A stretch of 53,114 nt of DNA, from NCBI GenBank assembly GCA_900541905.1, contig UQLQ01000012.1:1-53114 (forward strand). The letters run 5' to 3'. Source of the stretch: an uncultured Oscillospiraceae bacterium (GTDB taxonomy: Bacteria > Bacillota > Clostridia > Oscillospirales > Acutalibacteraceae). Below the pieces are notes generated by a model. That model saw nothing but the letters and a program-made list of their open reading frames with translations, had not been told where the DNA came from and searched no databases. Below are positions 25,051 to 33,697 of the stretch, in pieces. How positions within the stretch are numbered: position 1 is the first letter of the stretch; every line of letters begins with the position of its first letter. Made by a program: the position numbers and the translations under genes.

Positions 25051-26991
25051 TTAGACATCTAAGTTTTGTACATACTTTGCATTACGTTCAATAAATTCTC
25101 TTCTTGGTTCTACTTTGTCACCCATTAAAATTGTAAAAATTTCATCTGCCATGGCGGCATCTTCCATTTCTACGCGCAGCATAATACGAGTTTCGGGATT
25201 CATAGTAGTTTCCCATAATTGCTCTGAGTCCATTTCACCAAGACCTTTATAACGCTGAATATCTAAATTACCGCCAAGTTCCTGCATAATTTTGTCTCTC
25301 TCTTGGTCGGAATAAGCATAGTAATGTGTTTTTCCTTTTGTTAAACGATATAAAGGAGGCTGAGCAATATAAATATTTCCATTCTCAATTAACGGACGCA
25401 TAAAACGGAAGAAAAATGTAAGCAGCAAAGTACGAATATGAGAACCGTCAACGTCAGCATCGGCCATAATAATTACTTTTCCGTAACGAAGTTTTTCCAA
25501 ATCAAATTCTTCACCAATACCGCAGCCCAAAGCAGTTACAACCGGCATTAATTTTTCGTTTCCGTATACTTTATCAAGCCTTGCTTTTTCAACGTTCAGC
25601 ATTTTACCCCAAAGCGGTAAAATTGCTTGAATTTTTCGGTCTCTTCCGCCTTTTGCGGAACCTCCCGCAGAGTCACCCTCTACAATATAAAGTTCAGATT
25701 CTTCCGGATTTTTTGATTGGCAGTCTGCCAATTTTCCTGGAAGCGCTGCGGATTCCAAAGCAGATTTACGACGAACCATATCTTTTGCTTTTCTTGCAGC
25801 TTCTCTGGCACGGGAAGCTGCCAAAGCTTTATCAAAAATAGCACGGGCAGTTGCGGGATTTTCTTCCAAGTAAGTTGAAAGTTTGTCATTCATCATATTG
25901 CTGACAAGCCCGCTGATTTCCGTATTACCCAGTTTTGCTTTTGTTTGTCCTTCAAACTGCGCGTCTTTTACTTTAATACTGATAACGACAGTCAAACCTT
26001 CCCTAACGTCATCTCCGGTTAGATTTTTATCGCTGTCTTTCAGTAAATTATATTTTCTGGCGTAATCATTCATAACACGGGTCAAACTACGTTTAAAACC
26101 TTCTTCATGCGTACCGCCGTCTGTAGTATGAATATTATTTGCAAAGGATAAAATCAATTCATTATAACTGTCATTGTACTGCATTGCAACTTCAGCTGTT
26201 GCTTGGTCATCATCTGCAACTGTAGAAAAATGGATAATATCCGGATGTACCAATTCAACTGCTTTCTTTTTATTTAAATACTCTACAAAGCTACTGATTC
26301 CGCCTTCATAACAGAAATTTTCACATATAATATGATCCGGATCTCTTTCATCGCTGATTTGAATATGAATACCGGCATTTAAAAATGCTTGTTCGCGCAA
26401 ACGAGTTTTTAATATTTCAAAATCAAATTCTGTTGTTTCTTTAAAAATCTCAGCGTCAGGTTTAAAACGTACCAGTGTACCTGTTTTCTCTGTTTTTCCT
26501 ACGATTTCTAAATTTGTCTTAATATTGCCGCGCTCGAATCTTTGGGTATAAATATCGCCGTCTTTATAAATTTCAATTTCCAGCCATTCTGAAAGTGCAT
26601 TTACTACAGAGGCACCTACACCATGCAAACCGCCGGAAACTTTATAGCCACCGCCACCAAATTTACCGCCAGCATGCAACACTGTATACACAACAGTTGC
26701 CGCCGGAATTCCCATTTTCGGATGTTTTCCTACAGGGATACCACGGCCGTTATCTATAACGCAAATGATGTTGTCAGGCAATATTTTTACTTCAATTTTA
26801 TCGCAAAATCCTGCTAAGGCTTCATCAATACCATTATCTACAATCTCATAAACAAGATGATGCAGACCACGGGGACCTGTGGAACCTATGTACATACCCG
26901 GTCTTTTACGTACTGCTTCTAATCCTTCTAAAACTTGTATTTGATCCGCTTCATAATTTTCAGCAGGTTGATTCATTTCGGTAAACTCCAA
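25051..26991 (-). CDS. gyrB: DNA gyrase subunit B
   Basis: The ATPase subunit of DNA gyrase, about 646 aa. The GHKL ATP-binding region includes VDNGIDEALAG, VIDNGRGIPVG and GGLHGVGASVVNALS. The TOPRIM part has YIVEGDSAGGSAKGGRDR (EGDSA) and IMADADVDGSHI (DxDxD). I chose a TTG start at 26991, preceded by GGAGGG at 6 bases. The ATG at 27015 would place that Shine-Dalgarno sequence inside the coding region and is preceded by nothing similar. The gene lies downstream of two zinc-ribbon membrane genes and remB in the dnaA-type cluster. Confidence 0.97.
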   Translation of the reverse strand: MEFTEMNQPAENYEADQIQVLEGLEAVRKRPGMYIGSTGPRGLHHLVYEIVDNGIDEALAGFCDKIEVKILPDNIICVIDNGRGIPVGKHPKMGIPAATVVYTVLHAGGKFGGGGYKVSGGLHGVGASVVNALSEWLEIEIYKDGDIYTQRFERGNIKTNLEIVGKTEKTGTLVRFKPDAEIFKETTEFDFEILKTRLREQAFLNAGIHIQISDERDPDHIICENFCYEGGISSFVEYLNKKKAVELVHPDIIHFSTVADDDQATAEVAMQYNDSYNELILSFANNIHTTDGGTHEEGFKRSLTRVMNDYARKYNLLKDSDKNLTGDDVREGLTVVISIKVKDAQFEGQTKAKLGNTEISGLVSNMMNDKLSTYLEENPATARAIFDKALAASRAREAARKAKDMVRRKSALESAALPGKLADCQSKNPEESELYIVEGDSAGGSAKGGRDRKIQAILPLWGKMLNVEKARLDKVYGNEKLMPVVTALGCGIGEEFDLEKLRYGKVIIMADADVDGSHIRTLLLTFFFRFMRPLIENGNIYIAQPPLYRLTKGKTHYYAYSDQERDKIMQELGGNLDIQRYKGLGEMDSEQLWETTMNPETRIMLRVEMEDAAMADEIFTILMGDKVEPRREFIERNAKYVQNLDV

Positions 26992-27024
26992 GTTTAACCC
27001 TCCATTTTTATACAAAATGTATTT

Positions 27025-27378
27025 TTATTTTTTCTGTCTTGTTGTTCTGGTAGAATATTTTGCATTTTCCGGTTTTACGTAGCGAATTACAAGAGGAATC
27101 ATAGCAACAATAGCAATGATACCAGCTAACAAAACTCCTGCCATATATAAAAAGCTAATATTAGGTATAAATGTATATAAACAAACATTAACCAACAATA
27201 TAATAATTATTACAACAGCAATTAAAATACTAAATGACATTTCCAACATTACTTTAAAATTCTGTTTACATTTCGGACATTGGACATCTTCTTGTCCTTT
27301 ACTTTTCATAACTTCCTTATAACTAAAATGCTGACCGCAATATGGACAAACAGGCAGTGCTAACGGAGCTTGTTTCAT
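27025..27378 (-). CDS. Two-helix membrane protein with CxxC-x20-CxxC zinc ribbon
   Basis: A 117-aa protein. The N-terminal zinc ribbon is formed by CPYC (11-14) and CPKC (35-38) with 20 residues between, the signature of the small CxxC-20-CxxC protein family. Two membrane helices (about 49-71 and 77-97) and a basic tail follow. The layout resembles the protein encoded just upstream (27417-28049), suggesting a duplication. The function of the family is unknown; the location between remB and gyrB may mean co-transcription with replication genes. Confidence 0.7.
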   Translation of the reverse strand: MKQAPLALPVCPYCGQHFSYKEVMKSKGQEDVQCPKCKQNFKVMLEMSFSILIAVVIIIILLVNVCLYTFIPNISFLYMAGVLLAGIIAIVAMIPLVIRYVKPENAKYSTRTTRQKK

Positions 27379-27416
27379 AGATAAATTTCTCCTTTCGGTA
27401 AAACAAAATCATAACA

Positions 27417-28049
27417 TTAAATGACACGTGTATTCTGCATATCATCTTGAATAGGTTTCTTTTTACGTTTTGCACCGGGAGGAGCAATTCGTTTGAAACG
27501 AACCAAAAAGACAGATGCGCAAAAAAAGACTAAAAATGGAATAAAAATTAATATAATAGACCAAATATGCATATCAACTAAAAAAGTAAAAATCAAAACT
27601 AATATGAGACTAATTGCAACAGCGGTAATCGCCATCGGTACAATTACTTTATCTATTACTACTGCAGACCTGTTTCCACACTCCGGACAAAAATAATCTC
27701 CCTTATTTTTCAGCATCCAAGTACGGAATAATCCTACTTTTTTTCCGCAATAAGGGCAGGAAGATTGATAAAATTTTCCCTTTTTCTGTGGAACGTGCGT
27801 TCTATGATTGTTTTGAGTATAGCTATGATGTAAATTTTCATTGGAAACATGTTGTTTATTCAATTCCGGTTGAGACTGTGAAGCAGAAGGCTGATGTTTT
27901 TCTTGACTTTTTTGTTTTCGCTTCATTTTTGACTTTGCTTTTTCTGCCATTGGTTCTTTCTGCTCATTTTCTTTCACCAGAGAATTAAATAAATCTTGGT
28001 AATCTACTTTTTCGTTTTGATTTTCGCGATTTTGATTTTCAGTACTCAT
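27417..28049 (-). CDS. Zinc-ribbon membrane protein with Gln/Asn-rich N-terminus
   Basis: A 210-aa protein. A polar, Gln/Asn/Lys-rich N-terminal segment (about 1-98) precedes a zinc ribbon (CPYC at about 99 and CPEC some 20 residues later). Two membrane helices (about 135-157 and 163-183) and a basic tail follow. The second half is laid out like the 117-aa gene downstream. No function is known. The N-terminal region is predicted to be disordered from composition, and might bind RNA or DNA given its many basic residues; this is inference only. Confidence 0.65.
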   Translation of the reverse strand: MSTENQNRENQNEKVDYQDLFNSLVKENEQKEPMAEKAKSKMKRKQKSQEKHQPSASQSQPELNKQHVSNENLHHSYTQNNHRTHVPQKKGKFYQSSCPYCGKKVGLFRTWMLKNKGDYFCPECGNRSAVVIDKVIVPMAITAVAISLILVLIFTFLVDMHIWSIILIFIPFLVFFCASVFLVRFKRIAPPGAKRKKKPIQDDMQNTRVI

Positions 28050-28083
28050 TCCATCCGTCCTTTCTCTGTCTTAATCATACAGT

Positions 28084-28356
28084 TTATACATTTGAAATAT
28101 CATTCATGTACTTTGTCCTTTTTAACAAAGTGGAAGAAGATATTTGAGAAATATAAACGATGGTATTTTCTTTATGATCTTTACACAATATAAAAGTTTT
28201 TGGCATTTCCATTGAAACATTGATTACTTTGCCTGATTTCTCAGCTTTTGCCAAAAATTCTCTTGTAATTTTTGAAATGGTAGATGTTTCCAGGTCAAAA
28301 ATTCCAACAACTTCGCTCATTTTTACAACGGTATCTTGTCCCAAATGTAAATACAT
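28084..28356 (-). CDS. remB: Extracellular matrix regulator RemB-like (DUF370)
   Basis: A 90-aa DUF370 protein, related to Bacillus RemA/RemB (YaaB). The family pattern is visible as MYLHLGQDTVVKMSEVVGIFDLET and FILCKDHKENTIVYISQIS. The position between recF and gyrB is exactly that of yaaB in Bacillus. RemA-type proteins form oligomeric rings that bind DNA and activate matrix and osmoprotection genes. Whether this paralogue binds DNA is not established. AGGAGG precedes the ATG; a short gap of 23 bases separates it from recF. Confidence 0.85.
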   Translation of the reverse strand: MYLHLGQDTVVKMSEVVGIFDLETSTISKITREFLAKAEKSGKVINVSMEMPKTFILCKDHKENTIVYISQISSSTLLKRTKYMNDISNV

Positions 28357-28379
28357 AAAGCTGCCTCCTTTTGACCTTT

Positions 28380-29489
28380 CTAAGATTTTAATATCATTTG
28401 TTCTATCAATTCGCCCTGATAAATTTTAAATAAAGCGCCTTGTTTTAATTGATGAATGGTATTTGGATCACAACAGGTAATAAAAACCTGCTGGTCTTTT
28501 AAATGATTGAGAATATAATCCTGTCTGTTTTCATCCAGTTCACTCATAACATCATCTAAAAACATAACAGGTTTATCCCCTGTAATAGATTCCATTACTT
28601 TTGATTCGGCCAATTTTAATGCAAGCGCTACTGAGCGCTGCTGACCTTGCGAACCGAAAGACCTTGCGGAAATTTCATTTATATAAAAAGAAATATCATC
28701 TCTGTGAGGTCCCACTGTTGTATATCCAACCATAAAATCTGACTTTCTAGATGATTTTAGTTTCTCAAAAAAACAGGTTTCTATTTCTGTTTGACCCTCT
28801 TTTAAAAAAGAAGAATCATATTTTAAAGAAAAATGTTCTTTTTGAGAAGAAATTCCATGATAAATTTCTTCTACAATCGGCTGTAAACGTTCTAAATAGG
28901 AAAAACGTTCTTTTATAATCGAAACACCAAACTTTACAAGCTTTTCATCCCAAATTTCAAGGGTATCTTTTAATTCGGGATGTTTTGTAATTTCTTTTAA
29001 TAACATATTTCTTTGAGATAAGGTTCTATTATAATGCATCAATAATTTTGCATAGGCCGGCTTACTTTGACATAAACTTCCGTCAATAAAATTTCTGCGA
29101 TTGGATGGACCTTCTTTTACAAGTGATAAATGTTGAGGAGAAAATACAACAGCACAAAATTTTCCTACCAAAGAAGAAGCCGATTTTTTCGGTATCTCAT
29201 TTATTGTAACACTTCTTCTCCCGTTCGTCATGTTGATTTTTGCGTCTTGTTCTCTTTCTTCGCTAAAAAATTTCATATTCATTTCAAACGTGGTCTTACC
29301 AAACGCAATTAATTCACTGTCTTTTGCTCCTCTAAAGGAATGCCCTCCAGTAAAAATCCACATTGCTTCCAGTAAATTTGTTTTTCCTTGTGCATTTTGC
29401 CCGTAAATAACATTAATTTGAGGAATGGGCTTTAATATAACATGAGAAAGATTTCGATAATTAGAAATTTCTATTTCTTTTATAATCAA
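28380..29489 (-). CDS. recF: DNA replication and repair protein RecF
   Basis: An ABC-type ATPase that loads RecA at single-strand gaps, 369 aa. It carries Walker A GQNAQGKTN near residue 31, a signature-like SFGSQGQQRSVALALKLAE, and Walker B MFLDDVMSELD. I placed the start at TTG 29489, with GAGG 10 bases upstream. The upstream in-frame TTG at 29498 sits almost on the ribosome-binding site. The start codon overlaps the stop of the S4-domain gene (TTGA), so the two are translationally coupled. Confidence 0.95.
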   Translation of the reverse strand: MIIKEIEISNYRNLSHVILKPIPQINVIYGQNAQGKTNLLEAMWIFTGGHSFRGAKDSELIAFGKTTFEMNMKFFSEEREQDAKINMTNGRRSVTINEIPKKSASSLVGKFCAVVFSPQHLSLVKEGPSNRRNFIDGSLCQSKPAYAKLLMHYNRTLSQRNMLLKEITKHPELKDTLEIWDEKLVKFGVSIIKERFSYLERLQPIVEEIYHGISSQKEHFSLKYDSSFLKEGQTEIETCFFEKLKSSRKSDFMVGYTTVGPHRDDISFYINEISARSFGSQGQQRSVALALKLAESKVMESITGDKPVMFLDDVMSELDENRQDYILNHLKDQQVFITCCDPNTIHQLKQGALFKIYQGELIEQMILKS

Positions 29490-29704
29490 GACGAACAAAC
29501 CTCATAAAGTACATGTTCATATTCTGCAGCATCGCCCGGTCTCATTTTTTTACCTCGCATGGTACAAACTTCCCCGTTTACTTTTACAAGCCCGTCTTGA
29601 ATCACTAGTTTTGCTTGTCCGCCGGTACTGAGAGCGCCTCCGAATTTTAAGAGAGCATCCAATCGTATAAATTCGGTATCAATTTTTATTTTTACGTTTT
29701 CCAT
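29486..29704 (-). CDS. rlbA: S4-domain RNA-binding protein (YaaA/RlbA type)
   Basis: A 72-aa protein consisting of one S4 RNA-binding domain: FIRLDALLKFGGALSTGGQAKLVIQDGLVKVNGEV. It occupies the conserved place between dnaN and recF, as Bacillus yaaA (RlbA) does, and its stop codon overlaps the recF start. Family members bind ribosomal RNA and have been linked to ribosome assembly. The gene symbol is given by synteny and fold. Confidence 0.88.
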   Translation of the reverse strand: MENVKIKIDTEFIRLDALLKFGGALSTGGQAKLVIQDGLVKVNGEVCTMRGKKMRPGDAAEYEHVLYEVCSS

Positions 29705-29758
29705 TTCGTAAGTCGCCTTTCTTTTCAGCCAATTTCATTACTCTTTTTCATATCGTGA

Positions 29759-30862
29759 TTATTCTGACTTTAAACGAACAGGTAATACAAGGAATAAGAA
29801 AGAATTTCCTTCTTTTGGACGTACAATCATAGGACTTGTTTGACCACTGAATAAAATTCTGATTTCATCACCTTCCGCATTTCTCAATGCATCCAGTAAA
29901 AAGCGGCTGTTAAAACCAATTTCCAACGGATCTCCTTCCATTTTTACTTCAAATTGGTCATTTGCACGTCCAATTGGTGTGGAACAAGAGAGTTTAATTT
30001 CATCTTCTTCAATCACGCAGCGAATCGGACTTTTCAATCTGTCCATAATCAAAAGAGAAACACGTTCGATACTGTCGATAATGGTACGTGTTTGAACGAC
30101 TACCTCTGTATCATGATTTTTTGGAATTGCGGAATGATAATCCAAAAATTGACCTTCCAATAAACGGGAAGTAATAAAATAGCCGTTAATTTGGAACATA
30201 ATATGACGTCTGCCAATATGAATATTGACTTTTGTATCGTCATCATTCAATAATTTTAAAACTTCGGAAAGTGTTTTTCCCGGAACAACAAAACTGATTT
30301 CCAAATCATTTTGAATGGATTCTTCTCGATAAGCCAAACGATAACCGTCAACAGAAACCAAATTAATTTGATTTTTCTTTAATTCAAATAAAGTACCTGT
30401 ATGAATTGGTCTGGAATCGTTATCCGCTACCGCATAAATGGTTTGTTTAATCATGCTTTTCAGTAGACTATGTGTAATTTCGATAGAGTCGTCTTCCGGA
30501 ATTGCAGGCAGTTCAGGATACTCTTCAGCAGGAATTCCTACCAAAGAAAATTCACTTGGTCCACTTTGGATTACTGTAATATTAGATTCATCTGTTGTTA
30601 AATGAACATCATCTGCTGGTAAACGACGAACAATTTCACCAAATAATTTCGCACTTAATACTGCTTTTCCGGGTTCTGCGATATTTGCTTTGATGGTTGT
30701 TTTCATTCCCAGTTCCAAATTGTAGCCACATAGTTCAATTCCTTGTTCTGTTGTTTTAATCAAAATGCCTTCAAGAGCAGGAATAGAAGATTTTGTGGAA
30801 ACTGCTCGTTGAATAATGGAGACTGCTTCCACCAAAACTTGTTTGTTGCAAGAAAGTTTCAT
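29759..30862 (-). CDS. dnaN: DNA polymerase III sliding clamp (beta subunit)
   Basis: Forms the dimeric ring that tethers polymerase III to DNA. At 367 aa it has the usual length, with three tandem clamp domains (about 1-120, 125-245, 246-367). Recognisable pieces include VSTKSSIPALEGILIKT near the N-terminus and the C-terminal MIVRPKEGNSFLFLVLPVRL. AAAAGGTGG lies a few bases before the ATG. It is separated from dnaA by a 337-base gap that carries DnaA-box-like repeats. Confidence 0.97.
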   Translation of the reverse strand: MKLSCNKQVLVEAVSIIQRAVSTKSSIPALEGILIKTTEQGIELCGYNLELGMKTTIKANIAEPGKAVLSAKLFGEIVRRLPADDVHLTTDESNITVIQSGPSEFSLVGIPAEEYPELPAIPEDDSIEITHSLLKSMIKQTIYAVADNDSRPIHTGTLFELKKNQINLVSVDGYRLAYREESIQNDLEISFVVPGKTLSEVLKLLNDDDTKVNIHIGRRHIMFQINGYFITSRLLEGQFLDYHSAIPKNHDTEVVVQTRTIIDSIERVSLLIMDRLKSPIRCVIEEDEIKLSCSTPIGRANDQFEVKMEGDPLEIGFNSRFLLDALRNAEGDEIRILFSGQTSPMIVRPKEGNSFLFLVLPVRLKSE

Positions 30863-30989
30863 AGTACCACCTTTTTTTCCTAATATAGATAGAAATATAT
30901 ATTAATATTTAGAATCAGTAGTAGAGGGGGCTTATAAGTTGAAAGACGGGAAAAGCCCAGTATCTACCTTGTTTTGTATGCATATTTAT

Positions 30990-31180
30990 GCAGTGAAAGG
31001 ATTGTTTAATGTTTGTGAATAAAAATAAGCAAATTTTAGTTTTAAACAATATGTTGAAAACTTTGTGGGGAATGTTGAAAACAAGTTAAAAATTTTGTGG
31101 ACAGAATTTTTTGCTTTCCATAAAATTTTGTGGAATGTTGAAAAAAGTTTCAACTTGCTAAAAAAGAATAATAAATAAGA
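30990..31180. other. Candidate oriC: cluster of DnaA-box-like sites between dnaN and dnaA
   Basis: Four sites in one orientation resemble TGTGGATAA (reverse of the DnaA box): TGTGAATAA 31014-31022 (one mismatch), TGTGGGGAA 31064-31072, TGTGGACAG 31096-31104 and TGTGGAATG 31129-31137. AATTTTGTGGA occurs twice, 33 bases apart, and ATGTTGAAAA three times. Gene orientation also switches across dnaA (minus to the left, plus to the right from rpmH). The remaining gap (30863-30990) shows only the dnaN ribosome-binding site. Confidence 0.7.
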
Positions 31181-31199
31181 AAGAGAAATGATAGATTTA

Positions 31200-32513
31200 T
31201 CATCTATCACGGATGTTTTTAATAATATCATCAACAGTCGCTTTCATTTTTGGATCTTTTTGAATTTTTTTATCAATTTGCTGCATTGCATATACCACTG
31301 TTGAATGGTCTCTGCCGCCAAATTCTTTGCCGATGGAATCATAAGGAAGCTGTGTAATTTCTCTTACAATATAAATTGCAATTTGGCGAGCATTTGAAAT
31401 GTTAGAGGAACGTTTGGATGAACGAATATCATCTGCGGTTGTACCAAAGGTACGCGCTACCTCTTCAATAATCTTTTCAATGGTCATTGGTGCAGGTTGG
31501 TCATTATTGATAATATCGCTGATAGCTGCCTGTGCGGTTTTAATACTTGGAGGAGCTCCGTCCAGTAAACAGTAAGCTTGTACTTTTTTAACAGCACCTT
31601 CCAGCTGACGTATATTATTTTTTAATTTGTTTGCAATATATTCTGCAACTTGGTCAGGTAAATGAAATTCCAGTAATTCTGCTTTTCTTTTAATAATTGC
31701 AATACGGGTTTCAAAATCAGGAGGCTGAATATCTGCAGTTAAACCCCATTCAAAACGTGTTAAAAGACGCTCTTCCAAAGTTGCAATATCTTTTGGAGGA
31801 CGGTCGGATGTCAATACAATTTGTTTTTTTGCTTCATATAATGTATTAAATGTATGGAAAAATTCTTCCTGTGTAGATTCTTTACCTGCGATAAACTGAA
31901 TATCGTCCACCAGCAAAACATCAGATTTTCTATATTTTTGACGAAATTCCGCTGTAGTACCCCGACGGATTGCTTCAATCAATTCATTGGTAAATTCATC
32001 GCCTTTGATATAAACAATATTAATATTTGGATTATTTTTCTCAATTTCATTACAAATTGCGTATAACAGGTGAGTTTTTCCCAGTCCGGAATTACCATAA
32101 ATAAAAAGAGGATTATAAAGTACTGCAGGTTTTGTTGCAACTGCCATAGCAGCCGCATGAGCAAATTTATTTGACGGACCTACAATGAATGTTTCAAATG
32201 TAAATTCATAATCATCACTTTTTTTTGTTTCTTCTTTTGTCTCTTCCTGCAGTTCCATTTGATCTTCTGTTAAAATATCAATTTGGAATTCTGACCCCAA
32301 TACATTATTAAATGCTTCTTTTAAATTGTTTTGATAAGATTTCATAATAATGTCTCTATGAAAAGGAGTTGGTACTTTCAGTACCACAGAGCCGCTGGAA
32401 AAATCTAAATTAACAGGTTCAATTTTACCAATCCAAAGATTATATGAAACCTCGGGAATTTGATTTTTTAAATAATCACAAATTAAATTCCATGCTTCAA
32501 TAAAGGTTTCCAT
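31200..32513 (-). CDS. dnaA: Chromosomal replication initiator DnaA
   Basis: Binds DnaA boxes and opens the origin. It is 437 aa from the ATG at 32513 (GGAGG 6 bases upstream); a longer frame from 32594 has no ribosome-binding site. Domain I is about 1-80, with an acidic linker (about 82-103). The AAA+ domain has Walker A GNSGLGKT (140-147) and Walker B VLLVDD (199-204). Domain IV carries the signature EFGGRDHSTVVYA. It is transcribed leftward, away from rpmH, with candidate origin sequences on its dnaN side. Confidence 0.98.
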   Translation of the reverse strand: METFIEAWNLICDYLKNQIPEVSYNLWIGKIEPVNLDFSSGSVVLKVPTPFHRDIIMKSYQNNLKEAFNNVLGSEFQIDILTEDQMELQEETKEETKKSDDYEFTFETFIVGPSNKFAHAAAMAVATKPAVLYNPLFIYGNSGLGKTHLLYAICNEIEKNNPNINIVYIKGDEFTNELIEAIRRGTTAEFRQKYRKSDVLLVDDIQFIAGKESTQEEFFHTFNTLYEAKKQIVLTSDRPPKDIATLEERLLTRFEWGLTADIQPPDFETRIAIIKRKAELLEFHLPDQVAEYIANKLKNNIRQLEGAVKKVQAYCLLDGAPPSIKTAQAAISDIINNDQPAPMTIEKIIEEVARTFGTTADDIRSSKRSSNISNARQIAIYIVREITQLPYDSIGKEFGGRDHSTVVYAMQQIDKKIQKDPKMKATVDDIIKNIRDR

Positions 32514-32850
32514 GATTACCTCCAAGCCAGTATATATGTAAAAACTTAAAAATTTGCTACAAAAATATACGTTTTTATTTTGGGTATATCTCAATTTATA
32601 ATATCATAAAATACATTTTATTTCAAATTATTTTGTTTTTTTCTCTTTTCCTTTATATATAAAATCAATTATGATTTTTATGGAAATTTCATTTTATTTT
32701 TTATTTCATATAAATTAAAAAAATGTAACGCTTTTACTTTATTTTTTTTGCTTTTTATGGTATATTGAATAAGTTAAATCTTACATAAATAAAGTTAAAA
32801 CAATTATTGTATCTTTTTTTTATTTTTTTCAATAAAATAGCGGCTTTCCG
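32514..32850. other. Gene-free AT-rich region between dnaA and rpmH
   Basis: About 340 bases without a credible gene. They are extremely AT-rich, with long T-runs and A-runs (for example 32620-32740). I see no clear DnaA box here. It may hold the dnaA promoter and could serve as a DNA-unwinding region in a two-part origin. This is inference. Confidence 0.4.
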
Positions 32851-32851
32851 G

Positions 32852-32881
32852 TTGACAGACTACCAGAAGGTACGATATAAT
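32852..32881 (+). promoter_or_regulatory. Promoter of rpmH
   Basis: TTGACA (32852-32857), an 18-base spacer and perfect TATAAT (32876-32881), 39 bases before the rpmH start. Confidence 0.85.
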
Positions 32882-32920
32882 GCTAAATTGCAAGGTTTAT
32901 ACCCGAAAGGAGGGTTTTGG

Positions 32921-33055
32921 ATGCTGAGAACATATCAGCCTAAAAAGCTCCACAGAAAAAAGGAGCACGGTTTTAGAAAAAGAATGTCTGATCGCAACGG
33001 CCGTAAGGTGTTGGCACGTCGTAGAGCCAAGGGCAGAAAGCGCTTGTCCTACTAA
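32921..33055 (+). CDS. rpmH: Large-subunit ribosomal protein bL34
   Basis: A 44-aa, very basic protein with the full L34 sequence pattern (MLRTYQPKKLHRKKEHGF, then RKRMSDRNGRKVLARRRAKG). The ATG at 32921 has AAAGGAGGG 6 bases upstream; the frame is open further upstream but that part is not coding. It is the first gene of the rpmH-rnpA-yidD-yidC-jag cluster. A strong stem-loop follows, so most transcripts probably end there. Confidence 0.98.
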   Translation: MLRTYQPKKLHRKKEHGFRKRMSDRNGRKVLARRRAKGRKRLSY

Positions 33056-33061
33056 GAGGTA

Positions 33062-33098
33062 AGAAGGCCACTGCACTGTGGCCTTTCTTTTTATTTTT
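33062..33098 (+). terminator. Attenuator-like terminator between rpmH and rnpA
   Basis: AAGGCCAC pairs with GTGGCCTT (33064-33071 with 33078-33085), followed by a T-rich run. No separate promoter for rnpA was seen in the 20 bases that follow, so partial readthrough probably sets the L34 to RNase P protein ratio. Confidence 0.75.
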
Positions 33099-33118
33099 TA
33101 CAATTGGAATGATTTGTT

Positions 33119-33454
33119 ATGGACAAGTTTGTGCCGCTAAATGAGAATAAGGATTTTAGACGAATTTATGCAAAGGGAAAATCTTATGTATCTTCGTCTG
33201 TAATTACTTATGTTTCCAGAAATCGTTGTAAGCAGATTAGAGTTGGTATTACTACCAGCAAAAAAATAGGAAATGCTGTTCAGCGTAACAGAGCTCGCAG
33301 ATTAATAAGGGAGTCTGTTCGTCATTTGACAGAAGATATCAAAGACGGTTATGATCTTGTTTTTGTTGCAAGAGCAAAAACCCCCTTTGTAAAATGTCCT
33401 GAAGTACAACGGTCTATGAGGAAGCAACTAAAGGAGGCGGGGGTTTTGAAATGA
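33119..33454 (+). CDS. rnpA: Ribonuclease P protein component
   Basis: The protein subunit that helps the RNase P RNA cleave tRNA 5-prime leaders, 111 aa. The RNR signature is clear (GNAVQRNRARRLIRE), preceded by VGITTSKKI. The ATG overlaps no other gene. Its stop codon overlaps the yidD start (ATGA), indicating coupled translation. No strong Shine-Dalgarno sequence precedes the start, consistent with low expression relative to rpmH. Confidence 0.96.
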   Translation: MDKFVPLNENKDFRRIYAKGKSYVSSSVITYVSRNRCKQIRVGITTSKKIGNAVQRNRARRLIRESVRHLTEDIKDGYDLVFVARAKTPFVKCPEVQRSMRKQLKEAGVLK

Positions 33455-33693
33455 AACGTCTGCTGATTAAGCTTGTGAAATTCTATCAACTAAGTATTTC
33501 ACCGTTAAAGGCACCTTGTTGTAAATATTATCCTACTTGTTCTAATTATGCAATTGAAGCAATAGAAAGATTTGGAGCTTTCAAAGGTTTTTTTATGGCT
33601 ATTTACCGTATTTTACGGTGTAACCCTTTTAGCAAGGGTGGTTATGATCCTGTTCCTGAAAAAAAGGAAAAGCATAAACACATAGAGGAGTAA
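33451..33693 (+). CDS. yidD: Membrane protein insertion efficiency factor YidD
   Basis: An 80-aa protein with the characteristic KFYQLSISPLKAPCCKYYPTCSNYAIEAIERFG and RILRCNPFSKGGYDPVP patterns, including the conserved cysteines. It is a small amphipathic inner-membrane-associated protein that assists YidC-dependent insertion. It starts within the last four bases of rnpA and ends 4 bases before yidC. AAAGGAGG lies just upstream, inside rnpA. Confidence 0.96.
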   Translation: MKRLLIKLVKFYQLSISPLKAPCCKYYPTCSNYAIEAIERFGAFKGFFMAIYRILRCNPFSKGGYDPVPEKKEKHKHIEE

Positions 33694-33697
33694 TGCA

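Noticed and set aside
30986..31234. 82-codon minus-strand ORF in the dnaA-dnaN gap
   Set aside because: It has low-complexity Phe/Lys/Leu composition, overlaps the dnaA stop and the DnaA boxes, and lacks a ribosome-binding site.
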